Assembly: GCA_029449245.1 (NCBI GenBank)
Contig: JANATF010000005.1
Location: 1,178,001 to 1,242,000, forward strand
Direction of reading: 5' to 3'
Length of the DNA: 64,000 nt
Source of the DNA: Mortierella alpina
Taxonomy: Eukaryota; Mortierellomycota; Mortierellomycetes; Mortierellales; Mortierellaceae
The translations under genes and the position numbers were made by a program. Shown here piece by piece: positions 29,671-39,646 of this stretch (position 1 is its first letter; each line of letters opens with the position of its first letter). Under the pieces are notes generated by a model. It did not search any database. It saw only the letters and a program-made list of their open reading frames with translations, and was not told where the DNA came from.

Positions 29671-31835
29671 CTAAGCAGCTGTATGATTGTCAGACTTGGT
29701 GCCACAGCAGCAAAAGCTGTTCACAAGGTCCACAATCCCTGAGCGCATCCTTTCAACCTCTTCCTTTAGGACCCGATCCTTTCCTCGGTTCTGGCCCTCA
29801 TCGTCCAGCGCACCTCGTCGAAGGGCCTCGAACTGCTTCGAAACTCCGCCTGGCAGGGTGAGGAACAGGGTGCTGGGTGAACTCATCAAAAACAAAGTCC
29901 CAAAGACCAACGCTCCCTCATGCTGCTGCTGTGCAAGTCTCTCTTCCCGTGATCCAGGCTCAGAAATGGACATTGGCTGAGGGAAGGCGGAAGATACAAG
30001 GGAGTAGAGCTCTGTTGCTCTAATCGACTCGAGCAGCTCGGTCGTGTCTCGAAGCCGGTGCGCCTGCTGCTGGCTGATCCAGAATGCATACTCCCGAGGA
30101 ACCCCCTTAAGGACAACTGACACCATTCTCTCGAGTGATTGAGGGTTCTCGGACTGAATCCGGCTTGGAAGATCCTTACAAAAAGTCTGTGCCAATGACG
30201 TCCAGCTCATCTTGGAATCTATGGCGTTTGACGCAGCCAGAGTACCCAGGGGTGTGGATGTGCAGGTGGATGTTACTGCCGAGGGGTTGGATGCGACATA
30301 GGTTGCAATGGCGTGTGCTCCAGTGCTAGCCCATGAACTGGAAGGGGCGTTCGCATCCCTCAGGATATCTTGTGTCGAAATTGCGGTTTCTAAAGTTGCA
30401 TTAACGTTCAATCTGGAGATATCCTTGGCCGCTGCGTCGAGGTTAGTGGCGGAGGTTGACTGAGTCGCTGTCGCTGAGGTATTGATTGGGAGATTAGGGC
30501 TAACATTGGACTTTGGGATCTTGCAGAGTGAGATGGCAGGTTGATTAGGATTCGCGGACAGGAGAAAGTAGCCTCGCGACGATCCAGTCTCCGCATCAAC
30601 TGGAAACAGTGACTTCCAGAGCCGCTCGACAGAGACAAAGTAGGAGGGGTATTTGAAGCGAGCCGTATCCAGTACCAAAACCATGCCAGACTTTGGGACA
30701 TATCCACCGATGGGGCTGCAAAAACAAAAGCAATACAAACAAGAAAAAGGAGTCAGCAATGGTCGAGGACGAACTGCGACTCCAACATAAAGATGCAGAA
30801 CGAGTTCTTACCTGAAATGACCGTCGCCAGTCTGACCCAGAGATTTCCTGGAGAACGACACAACCATATGAATATCATCTCGACTGCACACCATTTCAAG
30901 GTCCTTCTTGAACTGCTCCAGCGATGTCTGGTTCGCCCGGCGGACTTGGACATCACAGTGACACTTGCTGAGACACGCGAACTGGTTGAATGTGATGCCC
31001 TTTGCTTTGACCTGCTCCGCTGGTGCACAGCACTCGAGCAGTTCGTCACTGTACCACCGCCAGGCACCCTTCCACTGCCGTTGGGGATCGACCTCCAGAG
31101 AGTTGAGGACCATGGCGAGAGAGCTGGGTCCGCAGTACGCAGGTTCGCTCTGTGTCGTAAAGTTGCCCACTAACGAGAAATATCCTTCGCCTTCATTAAC
31201 CAGCAATCAAGAGGATCAAGTAGACAGAGAGAGCGTTAGCGATTCGAAAGAAAAAAAAGGAGGGATTGTATGCGCACAGACAGCTTCCTGACAAACATAT
31301 TTGATGGTCAACAAAAGCACTGCTTTTCATGCAGTTACTGGTACTCACCATATCCTTCCCCGAGCATCTCTCGAAACAACTGCTTGCCCTTGGGACTCGT
31401 GAAGCTGGTCAAATGCTCAGGCAACTTTCGGCGGTAAAAAGAGTTTTTCAGATTAAGATTATCGCACGAGGGCTGCTTGGCCGATTGTGCAGAGAGACCT
31501 GTGGGATCGTACGAAAAGGGTAGTGCAGAGATCGACCGACCGGACACTGCTGCTGCTGCTGCTGTGCTGGATCCAGGAATAGCAGCCTTTCGAGACGCAA
31601 CAGCGGGTGCAGCACTAGGGCTGCTTGATACTGGTTTGGAGGCCTTGGCAGTTGTAGAGAAAACCGCCCGTCGAGGGGTGGGGATAATCTGTGCCTGTTG
31701 GGGGCCAGACTGCTGTGACGAGTACCAAACACTGCGCTGGCTAGTGAGCGTGAGCTTGCAGCTGTGATTGGGGCAAGATGAAAGGGAGCGAACCAGACCA
31801 TCCTTGGTAGCGAGCAGCGTGCGATTGGATGCCAT
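29671..31835 (-). CDS. PCS1: Phytochelatin synthase (glutathione gamma-glutamylcysteinyltransferase)
   Basis: Three exons on the minus strand (31835-31349, 31190-30812, 30715-29671) give 636 residues. The papain-like catalytic domain begins near 163 (GEGYFSLVGNF). It holds the triad Cys182 (EPAYCGPSS), His287 (TGDGHFSPIGGY) and Asp305 (VLVLDTARFKYP). Spacings of 105 and 18 residues match plant enzymes. WKGAWRWYSDELLECC is also diagnostic. It condenses glutathione into metal-chelating phytochelatins. Unusual here are a roughly 160-residue N-terminal extension, Ser/Ala/Arg-rich and low in acids at its start (possible mitochondrial presequence), and a long C-terminal region ending in a CCCG motif. 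Start chosen at MASN (31835); a Met four codons upstream is equally open. Confidence 0.93.
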
Positions 31836-32839
31836 GTCGTGAATCAATCAATCAATGGGCAAATACGAGAGAGAGAGAGGAACAAGGAATAGCTGAGAAG
31901 GATAGAAAGAGCAGAGAGTAGAGAGAAGAGAGAAGAGAGTAGAGAGCAGAGAGATAAAGAGTCGAGGGAGATAGAGAGAGTGAGAGTTGTTGTGTGTGTG
32001 ATGTGTGCAGAAGAGAGAGAATGAAAGAGAATGAAAGCAGCGGGTCATGAACAATGGCGAGCCCATCAAGGTCGGGTGAAAAAGGCGTGCTTGGCTGGAC
32101 GCAAAAATACATACGTGGCTTGGGAATCTGATAAAGAAAGATTGCTCAATATGGGTGGTGGGTACCCTCTGGATCTGATAAGCAATGAAGGCACCGCAAG
32201 GCGCCCTTTGAACTGTACCACCTGCATCGAAGTCTAATGTGTATGCCACACCCGACTTTTTCCTTTGAGATCAGCCGAGTCAACAGAGAAAAGATATAAG
32301 GACGGAGGAATAACAAGACCCCCTCGCACGTTTCCACCTCCACAGGTGGAGTGCCATTGGCCCTCAGCTAGTTGTCTTTGTCCATCGCAGTTGCGCTCAG
32401 TACATTTCAGCGCATCTCATGGAAGCAACTCAAGAAGTACTGTACTGCGTTGCTTTGTAAGGCAGGGCTACGTGCAAGAAGGTTGAGGACCCGACCGCTG
32501 AGCCCTTTCAGTTCTTTTCTTTTCTATGCCAGCCGTTCACATGAGGTCCTACATCATTCGAGTCCCCGTGCCACTTTTCTCAGCATCTGATAACAATTTG
32601 TCCCACGTTTCGAACCCCACTGCGCTGGGCTTCAAAATCATCCACTGCCTGCAGGAGCTACAGCCATCTCATACCGCCTTCAGAACCATCGTTTGGTCAA
32701 GTTATAGCACTCGCATAGAGCGGCCATCGAAATGTGTACTTTTTTTTACATGACGGTGAGCAAACCTTGCCATGAAAGAAAACGACGCCAGGTTTATATA
32801 ACCGCTGTACCCATTTCAGAATAACCAGTTTGTTGTTTT
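31836..32839. other. Intergenic region with GA-rich leader of the phytochelatin synthase gene
   Basis: About 1 kb. Bases 31868-32033 are strongly GA-rich on the + strand (GAGAGA and GTAGAGAGAAGAG repeats), i.e. CT-rich in the 5' leader or promoter of the minus-strand gene. No gene supported in the remainder. Confidence 0.5.
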
Positions 32840-34654
32840 CTAAGCTCGGTTCTTGTTCCTCCACTGGAAGCGATGCAGAGAGAAGGGAAGCTGTTGCTGC
32901 AACTCTTCCACCCAAGTGGGAACGCTCTGTGTAGGCTGAGGGATGGAACCAGAGCAGCGAGCCTCGCTCGCACCAAGAGCCTTCTTGCAGACCTCTTGGG
33001 CGACATACTGGGCATCGACGTTATTGTCACTATCAGCGGGCTTATACAACTCCCAGAAGAATCCTCCAGTGCTGCCCAGCTCATTCAAGATGATGGGGAA
33101 CTCGGCTTTGGTCAGAGGCAATTGGTGATCGGGGTCATGGTCCTTGGCAGGGTAGGCTGGAGTTCCAATCTCATAGCCCACATGGGCGGTCATGCCAGCA
33201 TCAGCATACGACTTCATGTAGTAGCTGACCTGCTTGTTGAGAGGGCACGTAGCTTGACCATCGGGGCACTCGCTGTACTGCATGTTGCTGGACAAGTCGT
33301 ACGTCATGACGTTGACACCACCAGCATTGGGACCTTTCGCTGCAAAGTTATAAACGTCAGGGTACCACTTGAAGAAGTTGTACCAAACGTTCTTGAGGTT
33401 GCCACCCCACCAATCACTAGAAAGAGCACCGACGGCTGCAGAGGCTGTTCCGAGCTTCAAGGTTGGATGGATTGTTTGAATGTTGATCTGGACATCGCGC
33501 ATGATGGCGGCGTACTTGTACACAGTTTGGTGGTTCGTGAAAGGACCACGCGAATCAGTGCCTTTGAGAGCCTTGAAGTAGTCGGCATGCCACATCTCCT
33601 CGTAATCTAAAATATGTAGGTGTCGTTTTAACACATCGTTAGCATAGCTTGTAAAAAAAAAAAAGAACATCTTCTTTTACAAACGAGATTACTCACCAAT
33701 GTCAACACCAACAAGGCCTAGCTCCTTGCCGAGGTGAACCAGATCTTGGTAGGGATCACGGCCCTGGGTCGCATAATAATCATTGCCAGGAATTGTAATG
33801 TTATACTCGGTCCTTGGATCAATCCAGTAGTGGCCTAGTTATGTGGAGAAAGATGTACCGCGCGGGTATCAGCTATCGAGACGCTCATGGCGGTACCGTA
33901 TGTGGGCGGAGGCACTTCCATTGCATACCAGGGACCATCTCAGGATGGAAGACGGGGCGCTCTGCGCCAGCGTGTTGTCTGACGTAGTCGGTAGCCTCCT
34001 TCCACGTAGGTGAGTTTGGCTCGGGAAAGATATCAAAGCTCTCAAGAGTGGTTCCCTGAGCTTCGGGCTCGCAGGTGTAGCACCATTGGTTCTCCTTGGT
34101 GCACCCCTGGATATTGCCGTACTTTTTGATCTTGTAGTAGTTGGGCGTGTTTTCACCATATCCTCCTACAGAGTAGTAGGTGTAAAGGAACTGTATGCAT
34201 AACAAGTACATTTGCTCAGTGCATCATTCCATACATTACACTAGCCCCTCGCAGCGATGTATTCAAGCTGCGTTGATACTGAGGTACTTACGGGGAAGCA
34301 ACCATAATCCCATCCTCCAACGGACAGGAAGACTTCGACGCCTCCATCTTGAAGCTTCTTGACCTTCTCTTTGAGATCGGCAAAACCATAGTCCTCCGAG
34401 GTGTTGTCATAGTTGAGGCCAACATACTTCAACGTCTTTGACTCTGGAACGTATACCATGCCTGGACGCGCAAAGGAGATGAACAGCCGGTTGATTGGGA
34501 TGTTGGCAGCATTGTCAGCTAGTGCCTTCAGCTTGGCTGGCCCTTGCGTGGGGTTCAGGAGAAGATAGCCGGCAGCAACGTTAGCCTCAACCTGCGTAGA
34601 GCAAGCGAGGAGCAAAGCTGAAGCGATGGCGCTCAGAGTAAGGGAAAGATGCAT
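32840..34654 (-). pseudogene. GH18 family glycosidase (chitinase-like), frameshifted in exon 2
   Basis: Four exons on the minus strand: 34654-34292, 34190-33897, 33834-33697 and 33606-32840. There is a signal peptide (MHLSLTLSAIASALLLACS). GH18 barrel motifs are VFLSVGGWDYG (SxGG) and GVDIDYEE (catalytic Glu, a DxDxE variant lacking the usual first Asp). Exon 2 starts in frame (YYSVGGYGENTPNYYK) but must end in another frame (YAMEVPPPTYG) to splice to exon 3. Its 294 bases are one short, and the shift maps to about 33938-33941 (GAG/ATGG). Everything else is intact, about 520 residues if read through. This is either a recent loss-of-function indel or a sequence error. The enzyme would be secreted and hydrolyse beta-1,4-GlcNAc polymers. 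Confidence 0.75.
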
Positions 34655-36141
34655 GGTCACTATGTGTGTAGGATGTATCAGAGGAGGCGATTGCGACTGA
34701 GGTGTGAAAAAAGTAGAGCTGTAGCCTCCATATTTATGTTGGAGCGAAAAGGCAACAGAGGACATGTCTTCTCAAGTATTCCTGACTTGATAACGGGCAA
34801 CGATAGAATAACATATCTGTTCAATATCGTAGACTAGGGGTCCTACAACACCAGCGATCGTCATAGCCTCTTGCCTATGAGAGCTTTTTCACAGCCAGTT
34901 GAACGGGATGCAATACAGTGTGATTCTGTCGCTGAACAGAGAGGCGGTATGCGCGTCAATGCGCTGTGCATGAATATCTTTGTTGCCGAGCACCTCGCAA
35001 AGAATGTGGCCGCTTACCTACGAGGCATGGCTTCTTTTTATGTTACACCGTGCGCGAACCTCTATTTTTGTTGGGTGTTAAAGCCTCGCGATTGCTCTTC
35101 GCTTGCTTCCTGAGAGGATTACGCGACATATTCTCACGGTGCTTCTACCTAACAAGCACTTGATGACACGGACCAAGGCGCTAGCCTTATTGTATGATCA
35201 ACCTTGCAGTAAGACTGAATTTAAACTTACTCTCAATTCAATCGACCGTGACTCGCTCCGTTGGGATAGCAAAGAAAGACGATCTACAGTCCTCACCACA
35301 TATGATTTACAGCATCGTAGTCTATATAAACTGACGCGCTCTTTTTTACCAATGTGGTTTTTTTTCGCTTCAGGATTCATGCATATGAGTGCAATACGTA
35401 ACCACGGTATGCTGTTGCATACGAAGAAAGTACAAGACTAAAAGAAACAGGGATGCTTGAGCGGAAAAAGCCGTCCGAGGGCGTGTAAACAATTATGCAA
35501 CACACGCTACTTTCGAATGACGGCTTCTTCCGAGGACCGTGTGAGCTCTAGCGGTTCTGCATTGAGTACACGTTGGTGATACGGCCGCGACGGAGCTGGT
35601 TAATAATGGTGATCGTTGACTTCAAATCTGCCATGTAGGTCATTCCATCACAGGTAGACGAAGCATAGGAAAATTGGTCCAAGGCTTCCTTTCACAACGG
35701 ATGCCAGGGGGTGAAGGTGTTATAATCACCTTCCGGTGGGAATTTTTTGTTCCCTTCCATTAGACCAGAAAGGCATGTGCGCAACACGATTTTGCAAGTT
35801 GGACACGCCATCTGATATCAATACAATGGGTCCATGCGTAAGGGTTATTTTTACGTGCGGGAGTCTGGTCGAGATGTTTGAGTGCCGATTACAGTTCATG
35901 CACTCCACAGCCTTTTATTTTAACGCCCCTTGTGATGTATTATGCAAGCCGCTGTTTGCGCCTGCTCTACTGTAGATTAACTTGCAGAATGCTTGTTTGA
36001 ACAAACCGCATCCCGTCAATAGCAACACGAACAATAAGAACGGCCACGAAGTTCCTTCACCCGTCGCAGGAGCAGTTGTATCCCATAGGCTGCATGTGCA
36101 ATGTCCCCTCTTATGTAAGAGCACAAAGAGTAGCCTTACGC
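34655..36141. other. Intergenic region, no gene seen
   Basis: About 1.5 kb. CATAAATA on the minus strand at 34738-34731 lies about 80 bases before the GH18 start and is a plausible TATA element. No coding or RNA gene could be supported in 34.8-36.1 kb. Confidence 0.5.
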
Positions 36142-37811
36142 CTAGAGTAGAATAGCATCGTCCATGCCCTTCCCACTCCCTGATCCTGCTACACCATTAC
36201 CAGCGGCAATGCCTAGTCCAGTTTGTTGTTGTTCTGCCTTATCTCGAGAAGAAGGGATCGAGTTTTCCCGCAGAGGTGATGCAAATGGCGAGGAACCTGC
36301 TGGAGGTGGCGTGCGTGTGACCGAGGGCGAGTGCGCTGGACTAGCAAACAGTCCCCCTACAGGTTTTTTGACGGGTGAGGGAGTAGAAAACTCTGGACTT
36401 TTGTACGTCACCGGTATATCTGTCCGCCTTGGGGTCGACAAGTGTTGCTGCTGTAGCTCTTGTAGTGCATCCTCATCCAGCTGCCGTTGTACACTTGGAG
36501 GGGGGGTCATCTTGAACGACACTTCATCCTGAAGTGGCCTTACAGCTGGGTTGATCAGAAGCTCGCCCATCGAGCTGGTGTACTTTCTGAGGTAACGCGT
36601 TGTCTCATAGAAATAGCCGGGTGAGCGCGCATCTTCCATCTCTGTCAACCGATCGTAGACATGCTAATCAAGCACCAGGCGTATGGAGAAGTATTAGGAA
36701 CTGGGTTTGGCAAGCCTCTGAGAGGAAGAGTCCATGATTCTTACCTGCGGTTTGACGGGTCCAGTAACCTCGGCTGCCTTATTGTGGATAAAGATGCAGT
36801 CAAAATGGAAACGTCCACTGGCATACAGTGCATCCATGGCCTAGAGGATACGACAAATGATGTTATAATGGGTATCAAACTCTGCTGTCCCCTCGCTATC
36901 GATGAGTCCCAAAGTACAATACCTCATCATCTGGATGACTGGGTACAACGTCTGATCGCGTGTACAACACTATCGCATGGATAGCTGATTCCTCGTCGTC
37001 GTCTACATTTGCGTTTTTACGACTATTTCAACAGAGGAACAAACATTAGTGAGTGTCAGAGCGGATTCATAAGCGGCAGGACATCCCAACCTCAGAGGTA
37101 TATTTCCTTCTCCTTACATTTCATCAAAAAGACTTGTGGAATCTAAGCAACCACACGCAGCGCCAGCTGTTAGAAGGGCTTACTAAACCAAGCGTCAAAA
37201 ATAACCCATACATGAAGTATGACTGAGGCGTACCAAAAGCTGTAAACTTCCCCATGGTATAAAGCTCGTCAATGACATGCGACAAAAGTTCCTTGTCCGT
37301 CGTAAAATCCATGTGCTATAAACCATGCGCCCCCAACAGTTAGTTGCTTATTCACCGTTCTCCACGTTGATAGGCAAAAATGCCGAAAAATACTTCCAAT
37401 AATGCCTTACCCACACAGCCCGCTCGCCTAGAATCATGATGGCGAATTCATGCTGCTTATTCCACTGCGACTTTTGATCAATAAACCACTTTAAAAGCTG
37501 TTTGGTCCTGTTAATCCTTGTGTCGCTATTGAGGGGATGTACGCAAACAAAAAAAAAACAACGTAAGATGAGTCGTAAGGTACGCGAAAACATCTAAGAG
37601 TCCTCCATGCTCATGGGATCTCGTCTCTCTTTGACACGTACTTGTTCTTCTCGCCACTTGAAAAGTGCTCGTCCATGGATAGGTCTAGGTCGATACAGAA
37701 GATCTAGCAGAGGTCGTTCACATTAGTCTCCATGGTCCCAGCCAGAGCAAACATGACATTCAAAGCGCAGCATACAATCTTCTCTTTCTGATTCCTGGGA
37801 ATGGTGTCCAT
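36142..37811 (-). CDS. MERIT40/BABAM1-like vWA protein
   Basis: Eight exons on the minus strand (37811-37776, 37703-37642, 37525-37411, 37315-37234, 37142-37118, 37022-36923, 36840-36745, 36663-36142) join in perfect phase to 345 residues. The vWA fold is visible in order: FCIDLDLSMDEHFSS, RTKQLLKWFIDQKSQWNKQHEFAIMIL (given only in part here), a DSTSLFDEM box, AIVLYTRSDVVP, and FHFDCIFIHN. The MERIT40 C-terminal helix pattern follows (YFYETTRYLRKYTSSMGELL, PLQDEVSF). The last 100 residues are Pro/Ser-rich and disordered. In animals MERIT40 scaffolds the BRCA1-A and BRISC deubiquitinase complexes. One exon is only 25 nt. The start is the first Met whose exon splices in frame; an upstream exon is possible. 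Confidence 0.8.
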
Positions 37812-37946
37812 CTCTTGGTAGCAGGTGTGTCCGGAGTTGTGTAAAGAATGTGAATGGAGAGGAGGCCAAGGCCATGTACAAAATTTCGCCCTCGTGAATA
37901 CCCCCAGTCCCACCGTCATGAACCTTATTTTCTTTTATTTCTCAAG

Positions 37947-39383
37947 CTACGTCGCTGGTGTGCTTGGTCTTGGAGAGCTGGGACTCGATGCTGCACCTTT
38001 AACCAGTCGCCTGGCTGACGGTAGTAACGGCTGGAATGCAAACTTGGTTCTACGATGCGAGAAAAACAGAGTTAACATACGGTTACGAGCTTACGCATTG
38101 TCTGCACAAGGAGAGGCTAGAAACAGCCGGCGGCTAAGGCGGCTGAACACTTACTTGCACGTTGAACACACTGGTGAAAAGCTGCAGAAGACTAGTAGGA
38201 GGAGTATGTATCAGTGCAAATCAAATCAGAAAATATCGTAGCATATCGAAACACAGAACACTCTTCGTACTTGACAGGCAGACGGAACAAACGTAGCCAA
38301 TGTCGACAATCTTTTTGTGACAAAAGCACGCTGCACGAAAGTCGACCTGATCCTGCCCTGGTAAATAGAGATAATTTCTTGAAAACATGTCTGGCAAAAA
38401 CGAAAACTACGGCGGGCGATTTGGTCCGCATTAGAAAAAAAGGGCTGATTTGTAGCAAGGGCGCGAACTTTTAACCTGTAGTACACGTCAATTACCATAA
38501 GAATTTGTAAAAGACCTTGAGGATCGTCTGGTCGCATATAGATGCCTTCAGTAATGTGCGCAGCCTGCTGAAGAAACACTGCATCCTCGCCCCAGATCTT
38601 GCACACATCAATGGGAATATTCTAAAAGGATTCGCCTGTTAGGAATAGGACTATTGGTGGCGCACAACGTCCACAATGCCTGATTGTTCATAGAAGCAGC
38701 ACAAACTTACGGCTTTCTGCGCAGAAAAGATGCAATTCATGATGGGGATATAATCCGAGGATGAATCGGGGGACACTGTCAAAACTAAAATCCTGGCCTT
38801 GACATGGCCCATCCCGTCGGATCTAACCGCCTGGTTAATATCTAGTAGAGCACAAAAAGTTCCTCTATCATGTAAGCATGACAAAACTCCGCAGCAGCAG
38901 CAACCAAAGTAGACAATGTTTAACGTACAGCAAAGACCGAGAGAGAGAGACGCCGCAATCTTTGACGATCCAAGATCTTTCTCCTGCAAAGTGGGTCCAG
39001 GGTCCTGTAATAGCCTCGAGATCCCAGAAATTACTGCGTCATTGACGACCTTGAATACTTGATATACGTTTGCATCCTTTTTCGTTTGCACTTTGCTCCC
39101 CGGAGTAAGCTCGTTCAATGTTGGATAGAGAAATTTACTATCGAAGTTGAAGTATTGCATTAGAAATCGCTCAAGAATATCTGTCCCCCATATTGGCCAA
39201 GTAGTTACCTTACGCCCACATGACTCGCGATCACTGCCAACTTGTTGTCATGTCGTCCTGCAAGGTGTGCATTCATAAAGGCCAGTATGTGCTGGAGTGC
39301 CTGGTTGAGTTTTAGTGGCGCGGAAGGATGCTCCCATTCAAAGGGATTGGTGTCAATCACAATCACCAATAGATTTGAATCAT
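37947..39383 (-). CDS. TFB4: TFIIH core subunit Tfb4 (p34/GTF2H3), start unresolved
   Basis: Exons on the minus strand: (5' end unresolved) 39383-39209, 39137-38929, 38841-38711, 38621-38496, 38406-38271, 38191-38155 and 38049-37947, about 305 visible residues. The vWA-like domain shows [47 protein letters not shown] and [19 protein letters not shown] leads to the zinc motif [12 protein letters not shown]...GYVCSVCLS...CSTCK, which is diagnostic. The protein acts in RNA polymerase II initiation and nucleotide-excision repair. The frame is open upstream to about 39508 but has no ATG. An ATG at 39508 lies in another frame, and no splice joining it to the domain was found. The gene sits about 260 bases after Mex67 and 135 before the MERIT40-like gene. 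Confidence 0.88.
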
Positions 39384-39646
39384 CTAAAGAACCAAGACAT
39401 AACGTTTTAGCATCAGGTAAATGGGTTGCAGACTTCTGACATTTCTCCCCACGGTTCCTCTCGGAGAATTCCCTTGCCTTCGCTTGTTGAAGTGTCCTTC
39501 ATTATGAATGGATGCAGTCAAGGTTCGTTGAATTCAAACGATCAAAAGATTGCTATGAACTACGCTTGTAAGAGTGTCCTACAACAACTCAAACAATTGA
39601 GTGTGACAGGAGCACCTTTTTATTGTTTGAGCGTGTCTCGCCATCA

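Noticed and set aside
31868-32033. GA-rich tract considered as a CRISPR-like or satellite array
   Set aside because: Repeats are irregular dinucleotide-type runs without fixed spacers; a CT-rich promoter or leader explains them.
33837-33990. Short introns that would repair the GH18 exon 2 frame
   Set aside because: All GT/AG combinations tested give either impossible lengths (15-45 nt), a wrong frame, or loss of conserved sequence.
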